Assembly (NCBI GenBank): GCA_963578605.1
Contig: CAUZEA010000118.1
Span: forward strand, 1 to 15,848
Source of the DNA: JAKVCB01 sp963578605
Lineage (GTDB): Bacteria; Planctomycetota; Planctomycetia; Pirellulales; Lacipirellulaceae
Reading direction: 5' to 3'
DNA: 15,848 bases
Under the pieces are notes generated by a model. It saw only the letters and a program-made list of their open reading frames with translations. It was not told the DNA's origin and searched no databases. Positions 1-7,290 of the stretch are shown here, piece after piece; position 1 is the first letter of the stretch, and each line of letters starts with the position of its first letter. The position numbers were made by a program, and so were the translations under genes.

Positions 1-844
1 CTCGGCACGGCAATCCGGGATTACGATCGGGACAATTTAGTCATCGCCACCAAGTGCTGGTTCCGCATGAAAGAGACCCCCAACGCCAAGGGGCTCTCCC
101 GAAAACACATCTTCGAAGCGATTGATGCCAGTTTGCGCCGAATCGGAACCGACTACATTGATCTCTACCAGGTTCACGGGCCTGACCCGTTTACCCCCTA
201 TGGAAGAAACGATGCGCGCACTGGATGACCTGGTTCGCTGTGGAAAGGCGCGCTACGTCGGTTGCAGCAATTACTTTGCCTGGCAAATCGTCAAAGCAAA
301 CAGCATTGCTGACCGCCTGCAGCTTTCACGATTCATTAGTGGGCAGCACATGTACAGTTTGTTGCGCCGCGACATAGAACTTGAGATCTTGCCTGCCTGC
401 AGTGACCAGGGAATGGGCATGTTGTGTTGGAGCCCGTTGGCTGGTGGTATGCTAACGGGGAAGTACGATCGCGAGCAGGGACCCGCACCCGAATCTCGTG
501 TAGGGGTGAGGCGCGAAATCGATTTGCCACGCTACTGGAGTGACCAGAATTTCAAGGTTATCGATGAGCTGCTCTCTGTCGCCGCCGAAAATGAAAAAGC
601 TCCCTCTCAGGTTGCCTTGGCCTGGCTCCTTGCCGACCGCCGGATCACCGCTGTCGTTGTTGGAGCCCGTACGGTCGAACAAATCGAAACAAGCCTGGAA
701 GCTGGTGATTGGGATCTTCCTGGCACGTTGCGAGACCGCCTGAGCAATGTCGTCCCCTTTGAACACGGATATCCACAGGAATGGATCGACATGACATGGA
801 GCAATATTTCAGGTAAAGAAGAATTTCCACCCTGGACTTTGTGA
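1..844 (+). pseudogene. Aldo/keto reductase, cut by the window edge and frameshifted
   Basis: This encodes an NAD(P)H-dependent aldo/keto reductase, a cytosolic TIM-barrel enzyme that interconverts carbonyls and alcohols. The 5' end lies outside the window. Reading from base 1, the visible part holds the family lysine (LVIATK, visible residue 18) and the catalytic histidine (DLYQVHGPD, visible residue 59). The Asp and Tyr of the tetrad would lie upstream. After codon 196-198 this frame runs into TAT GGA and soon a stop. The conserved sequence MEETMRALDDLVRCGKARYV instead continues one base over, from the ATG at 200, through GCSNY and SPLAGGMLTGKY to the stop at 842-844. One extra base in the run a-ccccc-t (193-199) explains the break, so the gene is typed as a pseudogene. 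A sequencing error in the C run would look the same. An amidohydrolase follows 65 bp downstream on the same strand. The family is certain; the substrate is unknown. Confidence 0.85.
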
Positions 845-909
845 CCACCGAGCCTGGCATGTGTCGAACACAATTTTTATAAAAGCCCCTCATCAAAGGC
901 ACTCCACTC

Positions 910-1740
910 ATGATTGACGCACATTCCCACATATGGACACGCAATGTCGAGCAATTCCCTTTGGCAAATGGAAAAACCCTGGACGATCTGGATCCCCCCA
1001 GTTTCAACTATGACGAATTGATCGCCCTCTCCCAACCTGTAGGCGTATCAAAAGTCGTGTTGATTCAACATGGACCCTACCATGGAGTCGATAACAGCTA
1101 CGTGCTGCATGCTACCCGTCGTTATCCAGAGGTCTTTCGCGTCGTTGCGGCAATCGATGATCGGCGCGAAGGAACTGGCGGGTTAATGCGCAAGATGCTC
1201 GCACAAGGAGTGACAGGCTTTCGGATTACACCTTTCTTCCCTGCTCGTAGCGACTGGCTTGAAACGCCCGGCATGGAAGAGATGTGGCGCGTCGGGGCTG
1301 ATACAGGACAGGCGATGTGTTGCCTGATCAATCCGGAAGACTTGCCAGCAGTCGGCAACATGTGTGAGAGATTTCCGGGTACCCCTGTGGTCATCGATCA
1401 TTTATCGCGTATAGGTGCTGCTGGCACGATCCGCGATGAAGACGTTAGCGAACTCTGCAAGTTGGCTAAACAGAAACAGGTATCGGTGAAGGTCTCCGCC
1501 TTTTACGCATTGGGGGCCAAGCAAGTACCCTACCTCGATCTTGCTCCAATGATTCAGCGCGTTTTTGAAGCATATGGCCCTCAACGCCTGATGTGGGCTA
1601 GCGACTGCCCCTATCAACTCGGCCCGGGGCACACCTATGCCGATTCTATTGCGCTGGTCCGCGATCACCTTGATTTCCTTTCTCCTGAAGACCGCGAATG
1701 GATTTTTTCCAAGACTGCCAAACGGGTTTATTTTTTCTGA
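910..1740 (+). CDS. Amidohydrolase family protein (COG3618-type, lactonase-like)
   Basis: This is a 276-residue metal-dependent hydrolase of the Amidohydrolase_2 family (TIM barrel), probably cytosolic because there is no signal peptide. The metal-binding HxH stands at the N-terminus (MIDAHSHIW, H5 and H7). More family residues follow: H54/H58 in LIQHGPYH, H164 in VIDHLSRIG and D232 in MWASDCPY. The length is usual for the family, and the end IFSKTAKRVYFF matches the usual C-terminal helix. The ATG at 910 puts the HxH where the family has it and has AAAGG at 895-899 about ten bases upstream. COG3618 members include sugar lactonases and 2-pyrone dicarboxylate hydrolases. With an aldo/keto reductase just upstream, a step in sugar or lactone oxidation is a reasonable inference, but the substrate cannot be read from the sequence. 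The gene is intact, unlike both neighbours. Confidence 0.88.
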   Translation: MIDAHSHIWTRNVEQFPLANGKTLDDLDPPSFNYDELIALSQPVGVSKVVLIQHGPYHGVDNSYVLHATRRYPEVFRVVAAIDDRREGTGGLMRKMLAQGVTGFRITPFFPARSDWLETPGMEEMWRVGADTGQAMCCLINPEDLPAVGNMCERFPGTPVVIDHLSRIGAAGTIRDEDVSELCKLAKQKQVSVKVSAFYALGAKQVPYLDLAPMIQRVFEAYGPQRLMWASDCPYQLGPGHTYADSIALVRDHLDFLSPEDREWIFSKTAKRVYFF

Positions 1741-1826
1741 AGCTGCCACCGCAGACATGAAAAGAACCCGTGTAGCTCCTGCTGTGGAACCAGATTTCCG
1801 AACCATCAGAGCAGGTTTGGCGCAGC

Positions 1827-1930
1827 TCACTGGGAAGCGGGGGCCGCGGCTTGTAGATAAGCGATTACATCCGCCAGGTTACCTGGGGTGAGGTCTTTTT
1901 CCATCCCTTCTGGCATAATGGACTTTCCCT
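1827..1930 (-). pseudogene. Out-of-frame C-terminal end of the haem-binding protein
   Basis: On the minus strand the main frame reads ETLTATGK and then diverges into VHYARRDGKRPHPR before its stop at 1879. Shifting one base gives GKSIMPEGMEKDLTPGNLAD followed by VIAYLQ, ending in TGA at 1827-1829. GKSxMPEG..KDL....LADxIAYL is the usual ending of this cytochrome-containing family, where the Met may be the second haem ligand. One extra base within GGGAAAGTCC (1921-1930) accounts for the break. Confidence 0.72.
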
Positions 1931-4722
1931 GTCGCGGTAAGCGTTTCAATTTCGTTGCGAAGAATCTGCTTTTCTTTGTTCTCAGGTCCACGCAACGTAA
2001 TGGTAGCCGTTGTTTCATCGGCCAACATTCCGGTAAAGATCAACCCATCCTCCGTTTCCACCGCGTAATTGAGGTACTTGTTTTCTACTGCGCGATTTGG
2101 ATCCAGTACCGCAATCAGAATCGCTTGAGATGAACGATCTTTAAGTGCCGCCAGGTCAGGACCAACAGCATGTCCCAATGCATTAAAGCGATGACAACTG
2201 GCACACGATTTAGAAAATATCGCTTTTCCTCGCAAAGCATCTCCTGCCGACGGCAATCCCTGGTGGTATTGCTCGACAAGACTCGCTCGATTCGGATCGA
2301 TGGCACTAGAGAACACATGCTCTGCTTTGCTGCGAATTTTTTCATCCTGGTGGGATAACCACTGAGCCCGACGGTGAACACTAATTTGTGATATCACCAC
2401 CTTTTCAGCTTCAATGGCTTCCAACAGTTTCAAAGTCCAGTCAGGACGTTGGCCAATCGAATCGAGAACATGTCTCCGCAAGTTGGGTGGATATGAATCC
2501 CATTTATCAAGCAAAGCGTTAAATGCCGTATCCGTTCCCATGTTAAAAAGCGCTTTGGCCGCAGGCAATTGTGTAGCGGGAGACTGCTGAGGTGAAAGAA
2601 TATTGGCAATTAACGTTACATCCTGATTATCCTGGGAAGATTTTCCCAATATCCGAATCGCCGTCACGTCCGGAGTTTCCTGCTGAACTCGTTGACGGGT
2701 TTGTTCGAGTAGTTCGCTTGTTATGTATTGCTTACCCTGGCCAGACCGATCGTCAACCGCGTCAAGCAAGATGTCAACGGCCCGCAACTGGCCACTTGCT
2801 GATGTTTTGGCCGCCCGCTCGACAAACAAAGCTGTTAACTTTGTTATGGTCGCCTGATTTCCAATTCCTGTCAGTGTGGAAAATCCGGCATGCACCAGGG
2901 TTTCTGCTGCAGGCAGAGGTTCTTTGGAATACGCTTCAATCCAACCTGTCAGCAACAGTTCGACGTTCGACTCACCAATTGAACTGATGGCCGCAGCCCG
3001 CAGGATTTCGTCGCTTGCATGCCGATAGGCTAAATTCCCTAGCAACCTGGTAGCTTGGCGGGCTATGTCTCCACTTTGCGGTTCGACATTTGACCACAAC
3101 CGCAAGGAGTAAAGTGTTTGTAGCAGGACCTGTGGATCCTTCTCTTCAGCGAGCATCCTGGCCACTGCTCTAAAAAGCCGGGAATCCCCGGAAAAACTCT
3201 CTGTAAATCGCACAGCCCAGCGACGAACCCCTGGATTTAGATCGGTCAAGGCATTAGCAAGTATGGCAGGGGACAAGCGGCCCACGCCATCCAAAGTACA
3301 CAGTGCATGCAGCCTTGCGGTCACCCTGTTACCCGACACTACCAATTTCTGTAAATCCTCTATGGGTGCTTGCTGTGCATTTTCAACAAAACGCTGTTGT
3401 ACCATGTCGCGTATCCAGCCATTTGGACTTTCCAGCGCAGCGACGAGTTGTTTTTGTGTCCATTCTCCCAGGCGCGGAACCTGCGGACTGGCTCCCTCTC
3501 GAAGCACGCGGTAGATCCTCCCTCGACTGGAACCCGCGCGCATGTCGAGAGAGATTTGTACCTCTGGAAGAATCCACTCCGGGTGTTCAATGACAAATCG
3601 GTACATGTCGGCAATCCAGAGACCTCCATCGGGACCGGTACGAATCATCACGGGGCGAAACCACAAATCGCGCGAGGCGAGAAATTCGCTTGTTGTTTCC
3701 TCGGGTGCCCGTCGGCTACTGAACGACACACCGGCAGGTGAGACAATTTCGCGATGTACGAGATTGTGGACTGGCTCACAAATAAAGACATTCCCGGCTA
3801 GCATCTCTCCCAGAGACTTGTCCCGATAAAAGGCCGGACTACAAGCAGAGGTAAATCGATTCGTATTCGCGTAATCATTAAACCGAGGCATAGTTTGGCT
3901 CAATGGACAGATCAGAGCCTTACCTGGCTGCTCAGGAACATCGCGTCGCACAATGGGCCCCGAAACATAGGGGTTACGACTCAGGTATCGCTCATCCAAA
4001 ATGTAATGCCAGAGTGGATTGCCACTCCTACATCCGAACCAGTCTCCCCAGTCGTTGCGAAAACGCCCCGATTGCGATAACCCCGATTGTGTCTGCAATT
4101 CACTTGTGCTGGGTCGAATTCGCAGATCGAACCCTCCGATATCGACAGGTGGTGCATCTTGGTCAGCCGGTTGTACACTTCCACCACTACCACCGTTGGC
4201 TAAATAAAGCCAATTGTCCAATCCCCAACGAAGCCCATTGATGCGATGTTGTTGATTCCCTTCGGTAAATCCTGAGTAAAGTGGTTTTTGAACATCAGCA
4301 ACTTGATCGCCGTTGGCATCTTCGACATACAGCAGTTCGGATCCAGTTGCGATCAATATCCCATCACCCCACACCTTGATTGCAGTGGGAAATGGCAATT
4401 TGTCCAGAAACACCGATGCCTTGTCGTAAACACCGTCACCATCCGTGTCGGTCAAAATCTTGACACGTCCTCCAAAATCCCCCTTTGGATCACCGGGCCC
4501 ATTCCATCTCATTCCGTTGGGATAATCGCCCATTTCAACGACCCACAGGCGACCATCCCAGCCCCAGTCAAAGGCTACCGGATCCATCACCAGCGGCTCC
4601 GAAGCCACAAGTTCTACCTTCAATCCCTCGGGAACCACAATCTCTTGCAACGACTTCCGGGGAGAAAGCGGTCCTGGCTCAGGAACGATCTTGGTGACGA
4701 CCTCGGTACTGCTGGTGGGCAA
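1879..4722 (-). CDS. PVC-type propeller/HEAT/CxxCH haem-binding protein, main body of a broken gene
   Basis: The open frame gives 947 residues of a Planctomycetes/Verrucomicrobia family often called putative membrane-bound dehydrogenase. Residues 30 to about 400 are the N-terminal propeller module (VPEGLKVELVASEPL, then WVVEMGDYPNG), including a calcium-loop-like DTDGDGVYD at 92-100. Residues of about 400-780 are helical HEAT-like repeats. Residues 832-860 form a cytochrome-c site with CASCH at 840-844. The expected role is an exported haem-linked oxidoreductase; the substrate is unknown. The only start left is a TTG at 4722, six bases after an in-frame TAA, and it gives no signal peptide. 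The signal peptide lies upstream of that TAA in the same frame (4726-5031). The last 15 or so residues look unrelated to the family, while the conserved ending is in another frame (1827-1930). The product is therefore probably non-functional, unless both lesions are sequencing errors. The type CDS reflects the long intact frame only. Confidence 0.85.
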   Translation of the reverse strand: MPTSSTEVVTKIVPEPGPLSPRKSLQEIVVPEGLKVELVASEPLVMDPVAFDWGWDGRLWVVEMGDYPNGMRWNGPGDPKGDFGGRVKILTDTDGDGVYDKASVFLDKLPFPTAIKVWGDGILIATGSELLYVEDANGDQVADVQKPLYSGFTEGNQQHRINGLRWGLDNWLYLANGGSGGSVQPADQDAPPVDIGGFDLRIRPSTSELQTQSGLSQSGRFRNDWGDWFGCRSGNPLWHYILDERYLSRNPYVSGPIVRRDVPEQPGKALICPLSQTMPRFNDYANTNRFTSACSPAFYRDKSLGEMLAGNVFICEPVHNLVHREIVSPAGVSFSSRRAPEETTSEFLASRDLWFRPVMIRTGPDGGLWIADMYRFVIEHPEWILPEVQISLDMRAGSSRGRIYRVLREGASPQVPRLGEWTQKQLVAALESPNGWIRDMVQQRFVENAQQAPIEDLQKLVVSGNRVTARLHALCTLDGVGRLSPAILANALTDLNPGVRRWAVRFTESFSGDSRLFRAVARMLAEEKDPQVLLQTLYSLRLWSNVEPQSGDIARQATRLLGNLAYRHASDEILRAAAISSIGESNVELLLTGWIEAYSKEPLPAAETLVHAGFSTLTGIGNQATITKLTALFVERAAKTSASGQLRAVDILLDAVDDRSGQGKQYITSELLEQTRQRVQQETPDVTAIRILGKSSQDNQDVTLIANILSPQQSPATQLPAAKALFNMGTDTAFNALLDKWDSYPPNLRRHVLDSIGQRPDWTLKLLEAIEAEKVVISQISVHRRAQWLSHQDEKIRSKAEHVFSSAIDPNRASLVEQYHQGLPSAGDALRGKAIFSKSCASCHRFNALGHAVGPDLAALKDRSSQAILIAVLDPNRAVENKYLNYAVETEDGLIFTGMLADETTATITLRGPENKEKQILRNEIETLTATGKVHYARRDGKRPHPR

Positions 4723-4725
4723 ATC

Positions 4726-5031
4726 TTAAAACGCCAAGCGATCGCAATTACTTTTTACCTCTGTAAACTCGCTATCCTTTGAAAGTGGACCGGGATGATC
4801 CATCGTATGCACTTCAATACCCAACCCTTGCTGGATCCAACTCTGTAGTTCCGGATCCACTCGATCAATTTGGTTGGTTGCAATACTAACCGGGCCTGGA
4901 CCATGCAAATAGGCAAGGCGATTTGTCTCTGTGGCGCTGGCAAGCAAGGCGATGCATCCCAGTACTACCAAAGATCGGCAACACATTCGGAAAAAATGCA
5001 TCGCGGAAAAAATCATCGCTTCTGATGCCAT
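4726..5031 (-). pseudogene. Signal-peptide fragment of the interrupted haem-binding protein
   Basis: This open frame ends in TAA at 4728-4726 and is in the same frame as the 947-residue body that resumes two codons later. From the ATG at 5031 (AGGGG about four bases upstream) it has a short N-terminus, a hydrophobic signal segment (RSLVVLGCIALLASA) and roughly 70 further residues with no domain I recognise (AYLHGPGPV, then DPELQSWIQQGLGIEV). Starts at 5016, 5001 or 4986 are also possible. The frame stays open up to 5271, but that would overlap the permease gene and is unlikely. Reading through the TAA would give the downstream protein the export signal that its family normally has, so I take this as the 5' end of one disrupted gene. 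It could instead be a separate small secreted protein. Confidence 0.5.
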
Positions 5032-5051
5032 GGGACCCCTAATCATGAGAG

Positions 5052-5077
5052 CAGGCCGACGGACTGTTGTCGGTCTG
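5052..5077 (-). other. Inverted repeat between the permease and the haem-protein fragment
   Basis: On the minus strand CAG-A-CCGAC, an eight-base loop, then GTCGG-C-CTG can form a stem of eight pairs with one A/C mismatch. It lies about 120 bases past the permease stop and just before the possible starts of the next gene (5046, 5031). No T run follows, so it is either a weak end-of-operon structure or a leader hairpin. The rest of the 166-bp gap shows nothing I can name. Confidence 0.3.
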
Positions 5078-5197
5078 AAAACAGCATCTCCCAGCTGAAC
5101 ACAGTAGTTTGTGGCGGGACACAATTCAGCGACCTCATCATAGAAAAAATTGCCCTGGACCATCTCCTGATTACGGGAACTTGTCCGTCCCAGCAAC

Positions 5198-6508
5198 CTA
5201 TTCGTGGCGGAGCGCTTCAATCGGATCGAGTTGCGCAGCGCGTACTGCCGGGTAAACCCCAAAGATGACACCGACGGCTACGGAGATGGCAAATGCCAGT
5301 GGCACTGACCAGGAAACGAGAATGGGCTCGACCGTGCGAATCAGCTCTGGCAAATTGTCCATCATTTTGGGGAACTGTCGGTAAAGCTCACTCCGGATCG
5401 CAACCGAAAGCGGTCGACAGAACACTCCACCGAGGATCCCAAGCAACCCGCCCACCACCGAGAGCACCACACTTTCAACCAGGAATTGCCGCACAATGTC
5501 GCGACGTTTGGCACCCAAGGCACGCCGAATACCAATTTCCCGAGTCCGCTCGGTAACCGTCGCGAGCATGATATTCATGATTCCGATTCCTCCAACCACC
5601 AGTGAAATTGCGGCAATCAGTCCCAAAAATAAAATAAACATCAACCGGGTGGTATGGGCCTGTTGCAAGAGTTCCAAGGGAACCGTTATGCCAAAATCGG
5701 GCATCGTGTGATCCTGTACAATCGTATCTCGTACAATGTCAGCCGTTGCCAGCACATTTTTCCGATCATCGATCTGCAGCGTAATCTGGCTGATCTCGAC
5801 CAAATCGCGTTGAAAGGTTCCAGGCTTGGTGACAACTTCCATATCGCCATTGCGACGCCACATGGTGGTGATGGGAATGTAAACGTCCAGGGAATAATCT
5901 TCAGCAGCGAGTGATCCACCAATACCGGCTGATGGAGCCCGCGACTTCATCACACCTACCACCGTGTAAAAGTCGTTGTCGACCATAATTAATTCGCCGA
6001 GCGGGTTTTCAAAGGGGAACAGTCGTTCCTCGCTTTCGGCAGCCAGGACACACAAATTGCGCTCCTGCTCCAGATCCATCACGGTGAGAAACCGCCCACG
6101 ATCCAGTTCCAATCGCGTCACCGTGGCATATTCGGGAGAGCATCCCACCAGTCGACCCTCGAAATAACGGGTCCGGTTGCGAAACTCCCGTCCCACCTCC
6201 CGAATCGGCAGGGCCTCATCGATGGTGGGTATCGTGGCAATCAACCGCACGTAGTCGGCTCGAGTCAAACCGTAGCCACCGTCTTCAAATTCGTCACCCG
6301 AGGGTTTGATGGTACGGACGATGATGTTTCGCGCACCGAGGCTGGCAATCTGCTCCTGGGCTGCCGTTCCGATACCTTCTCCGAGGGCGAGCAGCCAAAT
6401 GACACTGGAAACGCCAATAAAAATCCCCAGCACCGTGAGCGAAGATCGCAAGGGATGGAGCAACAAACTCTTGATACTCAGTCGAATTGTCCGGAACCAG
6501 GTCACCAT
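5198..6508 (-). CDS. ABC transporter permease, MacB/FtsX-like
   Basis: This is a 436-residue inner-membrane permease of the MacB/FtsX (type VII ABC) class, which couples ATP hydrolysis to movements that push substrate through a periplasmic adaptor and TolC-like channel. The first membrane helix is at about 22-44 (SLTVLGIFIGVSSVIWLLAL). A large MacB_PCD-like periplasmic domain follows at about 45-285. The FtsX domain carries three more helices near 290-312, 345-367 and 398-420, including the hallmark GGIGIMNIMLATVTERTREI (306-325) and the ending PAVRAAQLDPIEALRHE. The length is usual for a permease without a fused ATPase. Its ATG overlaps the end of the ATPase gene within ATGGTGA (6508-6502), which points to translational coupling. 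It is the last gene of the exporter cluster. MacB-like exporters handle macrolides, lipopeptides, toxins or envelope lipids, and the substrate here is unknown. Confidence 0.93.
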   Translation of the reverse strand: MVTWFRTIRLSIKSLLLHPLRSSLTVLGIFIGVSSVIWLLALGEGIGTAAQEQIASLGARNIIVRTIKPSGDEFEDGGYGLTRADYVRLIATIPTIDEALPIREVGREFRNRTRYFEGRLVGCSPEYATVTRLELDRGRFLTVMDLEQERNLCVLAAESEERLFPFENPLGELIMVDNDFYTVVGVMKSRAPSAGIGGSLAAEDYSLDVYIPITTMWRRNGDMEVVTKPGTFQRDLVEISQITLQIDDRKNVLATADIVRDTIVQDHTMPDFGITVPLELLQQAHTTRLMFILFLGLIAAISLVVGGIGIMNIMLATVTERTREIGIRRALGAKRRDIVRQFLVESVVLSVVGGLLGILGGVFCRPLSVAIRSELYRQFPKMMDNLPELIRTVEPILVSWSVPLAFAISVAVGVIFGVYPAVRAAQLDPIEALRHE

Positions 6509-7209
6509 CGCTTGTGTCTCTCGTCATCCAAAATCTTTCCGTCCCGTAAATGAATGGACCTCTTCGTCCGTTCAGCGACGTCCGACTCGTGGGTCACGAC
6601 AATGATCGTGCGCCCATCCGAATTGAGCTCTTCCAACAGGTCAAGAATCTCGCTGGTGGTTGTCGAGTCGAGATTTCCGGTCGGTTCGTCAGCTAATATG
6701 AAACGGGGATCATTCACCAGACTGCGCGCGATTGCTACACGCTGCTGTTGCCCTCCGGAGAGTTGGGCTGGGCGATGATTGAGGCGGTCACTCAAACCGA
6801 CCATTTCGGCCAGTTCAAAACACCGGGTTCGTCGAGTTGCCGACATCTTGCCACTGTAATAGAGCGGAACCTCAATATTCTCGACAACCGACAATGCCGG
6901 CAACAGGTTGTATGACTGAAACACGAATCCGATCCGCGTGGCGCGTATCTCGGCGAGCTGGTTGTCGCTCATTCCCGCCACGTCATCCCCGCCCAAGACA
7001 TAACTCCCCGAAGTAGGACGATCCAGGCAACCAAGGATGTTCAGTAAGGTACTTTTGCCTGACCCGGACGGCCCCATGACCGAGATGTAATCGCCTTGGG
7101 GGACATCGAACGAAATTCCCTGAATCGCGTGCACCTTCGCATCGCCCAATACGTATTCTTTGCACATATCGCGAATTTTCGCTGCAGTTTTGAGTTGGTG
7201 AGCGACCAC
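6502..7209 (-). CDS. ABC transporter ATP-binding protein, MacB/LolD-like
   Basis: This is the cytoplasmic ATPase that pairs with the permease downstream. Numbered from the GTG at 7209 it has 235 residues, the usual size for LolD/MacB-type ATPases. Walker A is GPSGSGKST (46-54), the Q-loop is FVFQSYNLLP (Q98), the signature is LSGGQQQRVAIARS (150-163), Walker B is FILADEPTGNLD (D174, E175) and the switch histidine is VTHE (H207). The open frame extends to a TTG at 7290, directly after the adaptor stop. That adds 27 residues with four cysteines and no family resemblance, so I prefer the GTG; the TTG cannot be excluded. The stop overlaps the permease ATG. The gene follows the adaptor by 81 bp. 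The family is certain; the start is moderately sure. Confidence 0.92.
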   Translation of the reverse strand: MVAHQLKTAAKIRDMCKEYVLGDAKVHAIQGISFDVPQGDYISVMGPSGSGKSTLLNILGCLDRPTSGSYVLGGDDVAGMSDNQLAEIRATRIGFVFQSYNLLPALSVVENIEVPLYYSGKMSATRRTRCFELAEMVGLSDRLNHRPAQLSGGQQQRVAIARSLVNDPRFILADEPTGNLDSTTTSEILDLLEELNSDGRTIIVVTHESDVAERTKRSIHLRDGKILDDERHKRW

Positions 7210-7290
7210 GATACGACTCTCGGGGGAGCAGAATTTGAGGTGGGGACAAACATCATCGTACAGCCTGCAGCCACGGCAACAACCAGGCAA

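Noticed and set aside
1741..1826. CCTGCT/AGCAGG repeat between the amidohydrolase and the haem protein as a terminator
   Set aside because: A six-base stem with a loop of more than 30 bases and no T run is not convincing.
5032..5271. Upstream extension of the signal-peptide fragment into the permease gene
   Set aside because: It would overlap the permease coding end, and the first 80 residues look like out-of-frame sequence; a signal peptide should start near 5031-4986.
7210..7290. TTG start directly after the adaptor stop for the ATPase
   Set aside because: It adds 27 residues with four cysteines that do not resemble LolD/MacB ATPases; the GTG at 7209 fits the family length. It is not fully excluded.
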